Assembly: GCF_018070575.1 (NCBI RefSeq)
Contig: NZ_JAGPXN010000010.1
Coordinates: 124,001-188,000, forward strand
Direction: 5' to 3'
Length of the DNA: 64,000 nucleotides
DNA from: Micromonospora sp. C31
GTDB lineage: Bacteria; Actinomycetota; Actinomycetes; Mycobacteriales; Micromonosporaceae
Positions 37,644 to 46,047 of the stretch are shown here, in pieces. Numbering within the stretch: position 1 is the first letter of the stretch; each line of letters opens with the position of its first letter. The position numbers and the translations under genes were made by a program. The notes under the pieces are model-generated. The model saw only the letters and a program-made list of their open reading frames with translations. It was not told where the DNA came from and made no database searches.

Positions 37644-38012
37644 GTGAGGTCACCACGGCGCTGCTCCCGTAACGGCTGCCCCCGGCAAGCGGTCGCCACG
37701 CTGACCTATGTCTACAACGAGTCGACAGCGGTGGTCGGCCCGTTGGCGGCGTTCGCCGAGCCGCACACGTACGACCTGTGCGAACCGCACGCCCGGAGCC
37801 TGACGGCTCCGCGCGGCTGGGACGTGGTCCGGCACGAGGGCGAGTTCGAGCCCCCGCCGCCCACCACCGACGACCTGGTCGCCCTCGCCGAGGCCGTTCG
37901 CGAGGCCGCCCGCCCGGTGGCCCCGCGCCCGCCCGAGGACGACCAGGCCACCAAATCGACCCCCCAGACGGGCCGTCGAGGTCACCTGCGCGTCATCCCC
38001 CCGAACCACTGA
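37644..38012 (+). CDS. DUF3499 protein
   Basis: 122 residues. The N-terminal CSRNGCPRQAVATLTYVYNESTAVVGPLA and CEPHARSLTAPRGWDV carry the conserved Cys and His residues of actinobacterial DUF3499, suggesting a small metal-binding fold. The C-terminal ~45 residues are Pro-rich and disordered. Function unknown. The family regularly lies between whiB2 and phosphomannomutase (Rv3258c); here about 20 kb has been inserted after it. Confidence 0.88.
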   Translation: MRSPRRCSRNGCPRQAVATLTYVYNESTAVVGPLAAFAEPHTYDLCEPHARSLTAPRGWDVVRHEGEFEPPPPTTDDLVALAEAVREAARPVAPRPPEDDQATKSTPQTGRRGHLRVIPPNH

Positions 38013-38297
38013 TCCGCTGAGGCGCACGGCTGCGCCGGGGCATGGGGCGAGTGCGGCCCGCTGGGCCTGCCGCCGCGACCACACCATCTGCGCGCTGTCG
38101 AGCTGCCCCATCCATGCGCCCAGGGCGGAGTGGCCTGTTCGGACACTTCCGGGGCCCTTCCCGGACCCTCCCGGCACACCTGAGGTGAGCGAAACACGTC
38201 CCGCCCCGACAAGCCGACAGGCCGCAGGCGGCAGCACGAAGCGTGGTTATCGTGCGCCACAGCGTGACGGAGCGGCAGGGTGCGGAGGGGCTGGCGG

Positions 38298-39065
38298 GTG
38301 AGCGAGGTGCTGCGGGTGGCGATGGCCGAGAAGGGTGAGACGGCCGAGTCGTTGGCGGAGAAGGTGGGCGTCGACCCGAAGACGGCGGGGCGATGGCTCG
38401 CCTCGGGTCGGATACCGCATCCCAGGACGCGCCTCGCCGTCGCCGAGATCCTGGGGTGCGACGCCGCCGAGCTGTGGCCCGAGCCGTTCCGCCGCCGCGA
38501 CCTGCCGTGGTTCCGGCCGTGGGCGGAACTGGAACAGGACGCCGTCACCATCCGGTCGTACCAGCCCTCGCTCGTGCCGGGCCTGCTCCAGACCGAGGCG
38601 TACGCCCGCGCGGTCTTGGCGACCGGCGGCCTGCTCCCGGCGGCCGAGGTGGACGAGATCGTCGGCGGCCGGCTGGCCCGGCAGGCCGTCCTGGCCCGGG
38701 ACGCCCCGCCCCAGCTCGTCGTCGTGATCGACGAGGTGGTGCTGCGTCGGCGGGTGGGGGACCGGGCGGTGATGGCCGGGCAGTTGGCCCACCTGCTGGC
38801 GGTCGCCGCGCAGGAGCACGTGCAGGTCCGGGTGATCCCCGCCGAGGTGCCGTGGCACACCGGTCTCGCCGGGGCGTTCGTGCTGATCCGCCTGCCCGAC
38901 GGCGCCGAGACGGCCTATGTGGACAACCAGCTTCGCGGTCAGGTGGTGACGGAGAGTGCCGACATTGCTAGCCTGGGCGCCAGATGGGAGAGCGTCGCGG
39001 GCGAGGCACTGCCGCGACGCCGGTCGATCGAGCTGATCAGGGAGGTGGCGACGGGATGGACCTGA
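38298..39065 (+). CDS. Helix-turn-helix regulator with DUF5753 domain (Scr1 type)
   Basis: 255 residues from GTG 38298 (AGGGG 7 nt upstream). An N-terminal Xre-like HTH (SEVLRVAMAEKGETAESLAEKVGVDPKTAGRWLASG) is followed by a DUF5753 domain (YQPSLVPGLLQTEAYARAVL, VIPAEVPWHTGLAGAFVLI). These regulators are paired with small DUF397 proteins in actinomycetes and have been proposed to act as toxin-antitoxin-like or developmental switches. The 3' end overlaps the DUF397 gene by 10 bp. Confidence 0.88.
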   Translation: MSEVLRVAMAEKGETAESLAEKVGVDPKTAGRWLASGRIPHPRTRLAVAEILGCDAAELWPEPFRRRDLPWFRPWAELEQDAVTIRSYQPSLVPGLLQTEAYARAVLATGGLLPAAEVDEIVGGRLARQAVLARDAPPQLVVVIDEVVLRRRVGDRAVMAGQLAHLLAVAAQEHVQVRVIPAEVPWHTGLAGAFVLIRLPDGAETAYVDNQLRGQVVTESADIASLGARWESVAGEALPRRRSIELIREVATGWT

Positions 39066-39256
39066 CCGACGCCCGCTGGCGCACCGCGTCCCGCAGCAGC
39101 AACAACGGTGGCGACTGCGTCGAGGTGGCCGACAACCTGCCCGGTCGGGTGCTCGTGCGGGACAGCAAGGACCGCGCTGGCGGTGTCCTCACCTTCGCGC
39201 CGGACGCCTGGCGGGCGTTCGTCGGATCGACCGGCCGCCACGGGCGCGCCGGCTGA
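39056..39256 (+). CDS. DUF397 small protein
   Basis: 66 residues. Typical DUF397 core: WRTASRSSNNGGDCVEVAD, VLVRDSKDRAGGVLTFAPDAWRAFV. Partner of the upstream DUF5753 regulator; the overlap implies translational coupling. In the Scr1 model the DUF397 protein is the partner controlled or bound by the regulator, but its activity is not established. Confidence 0.9.
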   Translation: MDLTDARWRTASRSSNNGGDCVEVADNLPGRVLVRDSKDRAGGVLTFAPDAWRAFVGSTGRHGRAG

Positions 39257-39651
39257 TCGGGCGGTGCCGCAGGCTGCACGTCTGTCCGCGCAGCTTCAGC
39301 TCAGGCGACTGTGGTCTCGTCTGATCGACGTCACGGTGTAGCGGTGACCAGGTGGCCCTTGACCGTTGGGCTCGCGGGGGCGTCCTGGCGATGGAAGACG
39401 TGGAAGGCGCCTGGAGCGGCCGGACCATGCCGCCGGAGCGCTGATACCGGTGTGGCATAAAAATACCCGTGGGGTATCGGGACAAGCAGACAACACCGCC
39501 GTCGCCGCCGTGATCCGGCGGCGTTGTCGGACACGGACCCGCCGTCCGTCGTCGCCGTCGGCGCATGCCAAGATCTGTCGTTCACCGCACCTGACCCCTC
39601 GCCGGCAGGTCACCCCGCCCGACCGCCGACGAACGCGCAAGGAGTCGTCAC
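39257..39651. other. Upstream region of the polyamine-type ABC operon
   Basis: 395 bp with no gene. An AT-richer segment at 39440-39480 holds the palindrome listed next and is the likely promoter. The sequence downstream of it to the ATG contains repeated CGCCGTC words; no riboswitch fold is recognised. Confidence 0.5.
39463..39477 (+). promoter_or_regulatory. Palindrome ATACCC-GTG-GGGTAT, candidate operator
   Basis: Perfect 6-bp arms around GTG, adjoining an A-rich -10-like run (GCATAAAAATACCC). A further GATACC at 39443-39448 repeats the half-site. A repressor of the downstream transporter could bind here; the regulator is not identified. Confidence 0.45.
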
Positions 39652-40836
39652 ATGCGAACTCCCGTCCGGCCCCTCACCCGGCGCGGGCTGCTGACCGGCG
39701 CACTCGGCTCGGCGGCGCTGCTGGCGGCGGGTGGCTCGCTGGCCGGCTGCGGCACCAGGGCCGCCACCCAGACGGCGGCCGGCTGCGTCAGCGAGGACCT
39801 GTCCGGCACCGAGAGGACGCTGACGTTCTCGAACTGGCCGCAGTACATGGACGTGGACGACGCCGACGGGTCCAAGCGGCCGACCCTGGACGCGTTCGTC
39901 GCCGAGAGCGGCATCCGGGTCACGTACACCGAGGACATCAACGACAACAACGAGTTCTTCGGCAAGGTGCGGAACCAGCTCGCGGGGTGCCAGCCGACCG
40001 GGCGGGACATCATGGTCCTCAGCGACTGGATGGCGGCGCGGATGATCCGGCTCGGCTGGCTCCAGGAACTGGACAGGTCGAAGCTGCCCAACGTCGAGGC
40101 CAACCTGCTGCCCTCGCTGCGCGGCCGGTCCTTCGACCCCGAGAACCAGCTCGCCGTCCCGTGGCAGTCCGGCCTGGCCGGCCTCGCCTACAACGGCAGG
40201 GTGACCAGGGAGATCCGGACGGTCGACGAACTGCTCACCCGCCCCGACCTCAAGGGCAGGGTGACCGCGCTGTCCGAGATGCGGGACACCATGGGCCTGC
40301 TGCTCCAGTCGAACGGCCACGACCCGGCGAACTTCACCGGCGCCCAGTTCGACGACGCGCTCGCCAAGCTGAGGAAGGCCGTCGACGCCGGCCAGATCCG
40401 CAGGTTCACCGGCAACGACTACGCGCCGGAGCTGGCCAGGGGCGACATCGCCGCGTGCATCGGCTGGTCCGGCGACGCCATCCAGCTCGGCTTCGACGAC
40501 GACAAGATCAGGTTCGTGGTGCCCGAGTCCGGCGCGATGATCTGGTCGGACAACGTGGTGGTGCCGAACAGGGCCAGCCACAAGGGCAACGCCGAGCGGC
40601 TCGTCGACCACTACTACGACCCGGCGGTCGCCGCCCGGCTCGCCGCGTTCGTCAACTACATCTGCCCCGTGCGGGGCGCCCGGGCCGAGATGGAGAAGAT
40701 CGACCCGGCGCTGGCCGCCAACCCGCTGATCTTCCCCGACGACGCCATGCTCGCCAGGTCCACGGTCTTCATGGCGCTGGACGAGCAGCAGGAACGCGAG
40801 TACGAGGGCAAGTTCCAGCAGGTCATCGGGGCATGA
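39652..40836 (+). CDS. Polyamine-type ABC transporter substrate-binding lipoprotein (PotD-like)
   Basis: 394 residues. A Tat-type signal (TRRGLLTG, R10-R11) ends in the lipobox LAGC with lipidated C33, so the protein is exported folded and anchored outside the membrane. The mature part has the family-1 spermidine/putrescine-binding architecture: LTFSNWPQYMDVDD, YTEDINDNNEFFGKV and the late DYAPELARGDIAACIGWSGDA. AAGGAG precedes the ATG. The stop overlaps the ATPase start (ATGA). Ligand could be spermidine, putrescine or another small amine. Confidence 0.9.
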   Translation: MRTPVRPLTRRGLLTGALGSAALLAAGGSLAGCGTRAATQTAAGCVSEDLSGTERTLTFSNWPQYMDVDDADGSKRPTLDAFVAESGIRVTYTEDINDNNEFFGKVRNQLAGCQPTGRDIMVLSDWMAARMIRLGWLQELDRSKLPNVEANLLPSLRGRSFDPENQLAVPWQSGLAGLAYNGRVTREIRTVDELLTRPDLKGRVTALSEMRDTMGLLLQSNGHDPANFTGAQFDDALAKLRKAVDAGQIRRFTGNDYAPELARGDIAACIGWSGDAIQLGFDDDKIRFVVPESGAMIWSDNVVVPNRASHKGNAERLVDHYYDPAVAARLAAFVNYICPVRGARAEMEKIDPALAANPLIFPDDAMLARSTVFMALDEQQEREYEGKFQQVIGA

Positions 40837-42008
40837 GCGGGATGGTCGGGACGACTGCGGGACGCGAGGGCCCGGCCGGCGACCTGCGACTGGCCAACCT
40901 CACCAAGCGGTTCGGTGCCGTCACGGCGGTCGACGACCTCAGCCTGACCGTCCCGCAGGGCTCGTTCTTCGCCCTGCTCGGCCCGTCCGGCTGCGGCAAG
41001 ACCACCACGCTGCGGATGATCGCCGGCCTGGAGGAGCCGACCGGCGGGCAGGTGCTGCTGGGCGAGCGGGACGTGACCCGGCTGCGCCCGTACAAGCGGC
41101 CCGTGAACACCGTCTTCCAGAGCTATGCGCTCTTCCCGCACCTGGACGTCTTCGAGAACGTCGCGTTCGGCCTGCGTCGACGGGGCATCCGCTCCGTCGA
41201 CGACGAGGTGATGGGCATGCTCGCGCTGGTGCAACTCGACGACCACGGCCACCGCCGCCCCGCCCAGCTCTCCGGCGGGCAACAGCAGCGGGTCGCACTG
41301 GCCCGAGCCCTGGTCAACCGCCCGCAGGTGCTGCTGCTGGACGAGCCGCTCGGCGCGCTCGACCTGACGCTGCGCCGGCGGATGCAGCTCGAACTCAAGC
41401 GGATCCAGGCCGAGGTCGGCAGCACGTTCGTGCACGTCACCCACGACCAGGAAGAGGCCATGACGATGGCCGACACCGTCGCGGTGCTGAACGTCGGGCG
41501 GATCGAGCAGCTCGGCGCCCCCGCCGACCTCTACGAGTATCCGGCCACGGCGTTCGTGGCGAACTTCCTCGGCCAGTCCAATCTGCTAACCGGCGAGGCG
41601 TCCGGCGGGGGCGGGAACGAGGTGGCGGTGTCGGCGCACGGCCGTCGCTTCTCGGTGCCCGCCGGCCGGGCCCGCGTCGACCGGGGGCCGGTCCACCTGG
41701 GCGTACGCCCGGAGAAACTGCACCTGGTCGACTCCGCCGACCAGGTCCCCGCCGGGTGCCAGCACGTCGCCGGTGTCGTCACCGACGCCGCCTACGTGGG
41801 GGTGAGCACCCAGTACCTGCTCCGTACCGGCTGGGGCGGCGAGCTGACGGCCTTCGTCGCGAACAGCGGAGCGACCGGCCCGCTGCCGGTGGGCGCGCGG
41901 GCGGTGGCGTACTGGGACCCGCGGCACGCCTTCCTGCTGTCCCGGGAGCCCGGCGACGCCCACCTGAGCACACCGGCGCGGAACGAGCCGGTGGGCACAC
42001 CCTCGTGA
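40833..42008 (+). CDS. ABC transporter ATP-binding protein (PotA-like)
   Basis: 391 residues from ATG 40833. It energises the importer. Walker A GPSGCGKTTT, Q-loop FQSYALFPH, signature LSGGQQQRVALARAL, Walker B VLLLDEPLGALD and switch His HVTHDQEEAM are all present. A C-terminal TOBE domain (residues ~285-365) is typical of polyamine importers. ATGA and GTGA 4-bp overlaps with both neighbours indicate tightly coupled translation. Confidence 0.93.
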   Translation: MSGMVGTTAGREGPAGDLRLANLTKRFGAVTAVDDLSLTVPQGSFFALLGPSGCGKTTTLRMIAGLEEPTGGQVLLGERDVTRLRPYKRPVNTVFQSYALFPHLDVFENVAFGLRRRGIRSVDDEVMGMLALVQLDDHGHRRPAQLSGGQQQRVALARALVNRPQVLLLDEPLGALDLTLRRRMQLELKRIQAEVGSTFVHVTHDQEEAMTMADTVAVLNVGRIEQLGAPADLYEYPATAFVANFLGQSNLLTGEASGGGGNEVAVSAHGRRFSVPAGRARVDRGPVHLGVRPEKLHLVDSADQVPAGCQHVAGVVTDAAYVGVSTQYLLRTGWGGELTAFVANSGATGPLPVGARAVAYWDPRHAFLLSREPGDAHLSTPARNEPVGTPS

Positions 42009-42961
42009 TCGGGCACACCGGCCCGCCGGGCGGGCGCGACGACATGAGCCCGCCCGCGCACCTGCCCGGAGGGTCGGGCCGACGGACGGGACCCCAGCCG
42101 CCCAACCGGTCCGGGCGGCAGCGCCTCCTGCCGTACCTGCTGCTGCTGCCCGCGGCGGCGTGGCTGGTGCTCTTCTTCGCGGTGCCGCTGGTGCAGCTCG
42201 CCGCCGCCAGCCTCTACGACCCCGCCGGCTCGCTCGCCACCGGGTACGCGATGACCTGGGCGTTCGGCAACTACCCCGACGCGCTCGCCGCGTACTGGCC
42301 GCAGTTCGGGCGGTCCTTCGGCTACGCCGGCGCCGCGCTGGTGCTGGCGTTGCTGACCGGCTACCCGCTGGCGTACGTCATCGCACAGAAGGCCGGCCGG
42401 TGGAGGAACCTGCTGCTGGTCTGCGTGGTCGCGCCGATGTTCACCAGCTTCCTGGTGCGCACGCTGGCGTGGAAGACCATCCTGTCGGACAACGGCTGGT
42501 TCGTCGGGCTGCTGCGCGACGTGCACCTGCTCGGCCCCGACGGCCGGCTGCTCGCCACCCCGGTCGCGGTGGTGCTCGGCCTGACGTACAACTTCCTGCC
42601 CTTCCTGGTGCTGCCGCTGTACGCGAGCCTGGAGCGGCTGGACCCCCGGCTGCTGGAGGCGGCCGGCGACCTCTACGCCGGCCCGCTGCGGACGTTCCGC
42701 CGGGTCACGCTGCCGCTGTCCATGCCCGGCCTGGTCGCCGGCACGCTGCTGTTCTTCATCCCGGCCAGCGGCGACTACATCAACGCCGAACTGCTCGGCA
42801 CCCCCAACGAGTACATGATCGGCAACGTCGTCGACTCGGCGTTCCTGGTCCGGCTGGACCACCCGCAGGGCGCGGCGCTGTCGTTCCTGCTGATGGCGGC
42901 GATCCTCGCGGTGGTCCTCGGCCACCTGCGCCGGACCGGCCCGGAGGAGATGCTCCGGTGA
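42005..42961 (+). CDS. ABC transporter permease (PotB-like)
   Basis: 318 residues from GTG 42005. About 40 residues of Pro/Gly-rich cytoplasmic leader precede six transmembrane helices. The coupling loop that docks on the ATPase is EAAGDLYAGPLRTFRRVTLPLSMPG. It forms the heterodimeric channel with the next permease. The start may also be ATG at 42044, but the GTGA overlap fits the rest of the operon. Confidence 0.92.
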   Translation: MIGHTGPPGGRDDMSPPAHLPGGSGRRTGPQPPNRSGRQRLLPYLLLLPAAAWLVLFFAVPLVQLAAASLYDPAGSLATGYAMTWAFGNYPDALAAYWPQFGRSFGYAGAALVLALLTGYPLAYVIAQKAGRWRNLLLVCVVAPMFTSFLVRTLAWKTILSDNGWFVGLLRDVHLLGPDGRLLATPVAVVLGLTYNFLPFLVLPLYASLERLDPRLLEAAGDLYAGPLRTFRRVTLPLSMPGLVAGTLLFFIPASGDYINAELLGTPNEYMIGNVVDSAFLVRLDHPQGAALSFLLMAAILAVVLGHLRRTGPEEMLR

Positions 42962-43752
42962 TCTCCCGCTGGCTGGTCGACCGCTGGGTGACGGGCGTGG
43001 CGCTGCTGGTGCTCGGCTACCTCCTCCTGCCGATCGCGGTGGTGGCGGCCCTGTCCTTCAACCGCCCGTCCAGCCGCCTGTCGTACGACTTCGCCGAGTT
43101 CACCCTCGACAACTGGCGTAACCCGTGCGCCACCTCCGACATGTGCGACGCGGTGCTGCGCAGCGTCCAGATCGGCTTCATCGCCACCGTGCTCGCCACG
43201 GTGCTCGGCACCCTGATGGCGTTCGCGCTGGCACGGCACCGGTTCCGTGGCCGTTCCGCGATCAACGTGCTGATCTTCCTGCCGATGGCCACCCCCGAGC
43301 TGGTGATGGGCACCTCGCTGCTGGCCCTCTTCGTCTCCGCCGGGGTGCCGCAGGGCTTCTGGAGCATCGTCGTCGCGCACGTGACGTTCTGCGTGTCGTT
43401 CGTGGTGGTCACCGTCAGGGCGCGGCTGGCCGGGATGGACTCCCGGCTGGAGGAGGCCGCCATGGACCTCTACGCGAGCGAGTGGCAGACCTTCCGGCGG
43501 GTCACCCTGCCGCTGGCGCTGCCCGGCATCGTGGCCGCCGCGCTGCTCGCCTTCTCGCTGTCCTTCGACGACTTCATCGTCACGAACTTCAACGCCGGCA
43601 CCACCGTCACGTTCCCCATGTACGTCTGGGGTGCCGCCCAGCGGGGCATCCCGCCGCAGGTCAACGTGGTCGGCACCGCCATGTTCGTACTCGCGCTCCT
43701 ACTGGTCCTGGCCACCACCCTGCGGGGACGTCGAACGAGAAGAACTTCGTGA
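42958..43752 (+). CDS. ABC transporter permease (PotC-like)
   Basis: 264 residues from GTG 42958, overlapping the preceding stop by 4 bp. Six transmembrane helices; the coupling loop is EEAAMDLYASEWQTFRRVTLPLALPG. The helix FSLSFDDFIVTNFNAG is highly characteristic of PotC. It completes a four-gene importer: binding protein, ATPase and two permeases. A terminator follows. Confidence 0.93.
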   Translation: MISRWLVDRWVTGVALLVLGYLLLPIAVVAALSFNRPSSRLSYDFAEFTLDNWRNPCATSDMCDAVLRSVQIGFIATVLATVLGTLMAFALARHRFRGRSAINVLIFLPMATPELVMGTSLLALFVSAGVPQGFWSIVVAHVTFCVSFVVVTVRARLAGMDSRLEEAAMDLYASEWQTFRRVTLPLALPGIVAAALLAFSLSFDDFIVTNFNAGTTVTFPMYVWGAAQRGIPPQVNVVGTAMFVLALLLVLATTLRGRRTRRTS

Positions 43753-43773
43753 CCCACCGCAGCCCCGGGCGGT

Positions 43774-43797
43774 CCGGGTCGAGCTGCGCCGACCCGG
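43774..43797. terminator. Hairpin between convergent potC-like and TetR genes
   Basis: CCGGGTCG / CGACCCGG, 8 bp perfect with an 8-nt loop, 21 bp after the permease stop. Confidence 0.65.
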
Positions 43798-43866
43798 TGT
43801 CGGGCAGACGATCCCCGGACACGCCGACCAGCAGCCCGGCCGCCGCCAGCGAGGCACCGTGCCGCG

Positions 43867-44478
43867 CTACCGCAATGGCTGCGAGCCTCTGGAGACACCG
43901 GCCAGCACCAGGTCGACGACTCTCGTGGTGAAGACCGTGTCGACGGTGCCGGTCGAGACCCACCTGCGGTAGAAGACCGGTCCGGCGAGCAGGTCCAGGA
44001 CCTCGTCGGGATCGGTGTCCGGCGGCAGTTCTCCTCGATCGATGCCGCGGACGATGACCGCGCGGACCGTGCGGTGGCGGTGGGTCGCCTCACGTCGGTG
44101 CAGGGCGGCGAAGGCGGGGTCTCGCTCGGCGGCGTCGATCAGTGCGGGCATCAGGCGCGCGGCGGGGCTGTCGCGTAGCGCGGTGGCGAGCCCGGCCAGC
44201 AATGCGTTCAAGTCGCCGCGGAGAGTGCCGGTGTCGGGGTCGGGTGGCTCCTGAAGCGTGCTGGCGATGGCGTCCAGGACGAGTGCGGGTTGGTCCTTCC
44301 AGTGCCGGTAGATGGTGGTCTTGGCCACTCCGGACCGCTCGGCTACCGCTTCGACGGTGGTCGCCGCGATCCCACGCTCGGTGAGCAGGTCCAGCGCTGC
44401 GGCGATGACGGTCGCGCGGGAGCGGAGCACCCGAGGATCGGTACGGACCGTGGCGGGAGGCGTCCCGGCACCCGTCAT
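43867..44478 (-). CDS. TetR-family repressor
   Basis: 203 residues from ATG 44478. The N-terminal HTH is GIAATTVEAVAERSGVAKTTIYRHW, typical of TetR. The C-terminal ligand domain ends with LAGPVFYRRWVSTGTVDTVF, common in TetR_C regulators. It is the last gene of a three-gene operon, with a 4-bp overlap to the preceding gene, and probably autoregulates through the palindrome at 45866-45886. Confidence 0.92.
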   Translation of the reverse strand: MTGAGTPPATVRTDPRVLRSRATVIAAALDLLTERGIAATTVEAVAERSGVAKTTIYRHWKDQPALVLDAIASTLQEPPDPDTGTLRGDLNALLAGLATALRDSPAARLMPALIDAAERDPAFAALHRREATHRHRTVRAVIVRGIDRGELPPDTDPDEVLDLLAGPVFYRRWVSTGTVDTVFTTRVVDLVLAGVSRGSQPLR

Positions 44479-45353
44479 GCGGACCTCGCCCGGGACGGTG
44501 CCCACGTGTCGCGGTGGTCGTGGACGAAGTCCTGCAGGGTGCGCGGTGCGCGGCCCAGCAGCCGCGCCAGGGTCGGGTCGACCGTCTGCGCCTGCCCGCG
44601 CCGCAGCCCGGTGTGCAGGGTCGCCTGGACCAGCGCCCGCGGCCAGGGCAGGCCCTGGCGGCGCACGTGGCGCAGGTACCCGATGACGGAGGCCGGCTCG
44701 TACCTGACGGTGTGCCCTAGCTCGCGGCTGAGAATCGCCGCCACCTGGTGGAAGTCCAGGGCCGCGGGCCCGGTCAGCAGGTGACCGAGGCCCCGGTGTG
44801 CGGCGGGGTCGGCGAAGACGGCGGCGGCCGCGGCGCCGACGTCGCGCACGTCGACGAACGCTGCCCTGCCCCGGCCGGCCGGCAGGTGGATCCGATGGTC
44901 GTGGCGGATGTCCGTGCCGTAGGCGTCGGCGAGGTTCTGCGCGAAGAACCCCGGCCGCAGGATCGTCCACGACAACGCCGACGCGCGCAGCCGCGTCTCG
45001 ACCCGGTGATGCGGAACCACCCGGTTGGTGTCCGCGCCCGCGACCGAGGAGAACACCACGTGACCTGTCCGGTGCTGCTCGGCCACGTCGAGCAGGGCGT
45101 TGAGGGTGGGACCGACCCTGGCGATGGCGGGCGGCCGCATCAGGAACAGCCCGCCGGCACCGTCGAGAGCGGGCGCGAACGTGGCGGGGTCGTGGAAGTC
45201 CAGGCGGACGGCGGCGATGCCCGGGTGCTGGCGTTCGAGCGCGGCCGGATCGGTGCCAGCGGCCCGAACGGGGACACCCGTCGAGGCCAGCGCCTGCAGC
45301 ACGGCGGTGCCCAGGTTGCCGCCGGCGCCGGTGACCAGGATCGGGCCGGTCAC
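44475..45353 (-). CDS. NAD(P)H-binding NmrA/SDR-type protein
   Basis: 292 residues. Rossmann motif ILVTGAGGNLGTAVLQAL at the N-terminus; atypical extended SDR family features (GLFLMRPPAIA, VVFSSVAGAD, WTILRPGFFAQNL). A classical YxxxK catalytic pair is not evident, as in NmrA-like redox sensors and quinone oxidoreductases. Start overlaps the preceding deazaflavin-type gene by 4 bp. Joint role with the reductase is likely in quinone or electrophile detoxification (inference). Confidence 0.86.
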   Translation of the reverse strand: MTGPILVTGAGGNLGTAVLQALASTGVPVRAAGTDPAALERQHPGIAAVRLDFHDPATFAPALDGAGGLFLMRPPAIARVGPTLNALLDVAEQHRTGHVVFSSVAGADTNRVVPHHRVETRLRASALSWTILRPGFFAQNLADAYGTDIRHDHRIHLPAGRGRAAFVDVRDVGAAAAAVFADPAAHRGLGHLLTGPAALDFHQVAAILSRELGHTVRYEPASVIGYLRHVRRQGLPWPRALVQATLHTGLRRGQAQTVDPTLARLLGRAPRTLQDFVHDHRDTWAPSRARSA

Positions 45354-45856
45354 GGTGTCGCCCGCACGGGCACGTCGAGATACACCAGGGCCAGCTTTTC
45401 ACGAGCCGCCGCCTCGACCAGCTCCTCGTGGGTCGGTACCCGATCGACATTGATGCGTATGCCCATCCGCCGCCCCGCCTTGGCGTACCCGGCCTGCCGG
45501 ATCAGGTCCCGGTAGACCCGGGCCACGCGCTCGGGGTCCTCGACCAACTCGGCGACGGCGGCACGGCGGGTGCCGCGCAGGGTGATCTCCACCTGCGGAC
45601 GGTCGCGCAGGTTGACCCGCCACCGCGAGTTCGTCAGCACCAGCAACCGCCCGTCACCAGCGGACCGGTACGCCACCGGCACCTGTAGTGCGCGACCAGA
45701 CTTGCGCCCGGTCACGTGCAACAACAGCAGATGCCTGCCCACACGAGCGGCCCGGCGCGGCGAGGACAACAGCCACCGCATCACTCGGTTGACCACCTTG
45801 TAGGGAGCTTCCGGCGGGCGGATCCGCTCTACCGCGGGTCGGGGATGAGCTGCCAT
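45350..45856 (-). CDS. F420-type (deazaflavin-dependent) nitroreductase/quinone reductase
   Basis: 168 residues. Matches the DDN family of F420H2-dependent reductases: LLLLHVTGRKSGRALQVPVAY, LLVLTNSRWRVNLRDRP and GTRRAAVAELVEDPERVARVYR, a split-barrel fold. Family members reduce quinones or nitro compounds and guard against oxidative stress. First gene of the TetR operon. The cofactor can be produced by fbiA, fbiB and fbiC in the same window. Confidence 0.87.
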   Translation of the reverse strand: MAAHPRPAVERIRPPEAPYKVVNRVMRWLLSSPRRAARVGRHLLLLHVTGRKSGRALQVPVAYRSAGDGRLLVLTNSRWRVNLRDRPQVEITLRGTRRAAVAELVEDPERVARVYRDLIRQAGYAKAGRRMGIRINVDRVPTHEELVEAAAREKLALVYLDVPVRATP

Positions 45857-45862
45857 GCAGCC

Positions 45863-45886
45863 AGTCTACGCTACGGTCGCGTAGCG
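45863..45886 (-). promoter_or_regulatory. Leaderless promoter with TetR-type operator
   Basis: On the minus strand TAGACT (45868-45863) ends 6 nt before the ATG at 45856. Overlapping its upstream side is the palindrome CGCTACG-GTCG-CGTAGCG (45869-45886), the normal size for a TetR operator. Binding would block the -10 region of the three-gene operon. Confidence 0.6.
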
Positions 45887-45972
45887 GAGATGCGCTTCCA
45901 GGCGGTGGTCCCCGGGTGCGGCCCTACCGTGCGTGCAGCCCATGGCCCGAGCGGCAGGTCAGGACGGGAGAA

Positions 45973-46008
45973 GGGCCCCTCGCCAAACCGGAGCGTGGCG
46001 AGGGACCC
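45973..46008 (-). terminator. Hairpin after the subtilase gene
   Basis: CCCTCGCCA / TGGCGAGGG, 9 bp with a 10-nt loop, extended outward by GGG/CCC after one mismatch. It lies 40 bp beyond the subtilase stop. The flank carries AAGGGCCCCT, the core also found at 20583. Confidence 0.65.
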
Positions 46009-46047
46009 CTCGGCCCGGGGTTCCCCGGACAGGTCGGAAGGCTCGGG

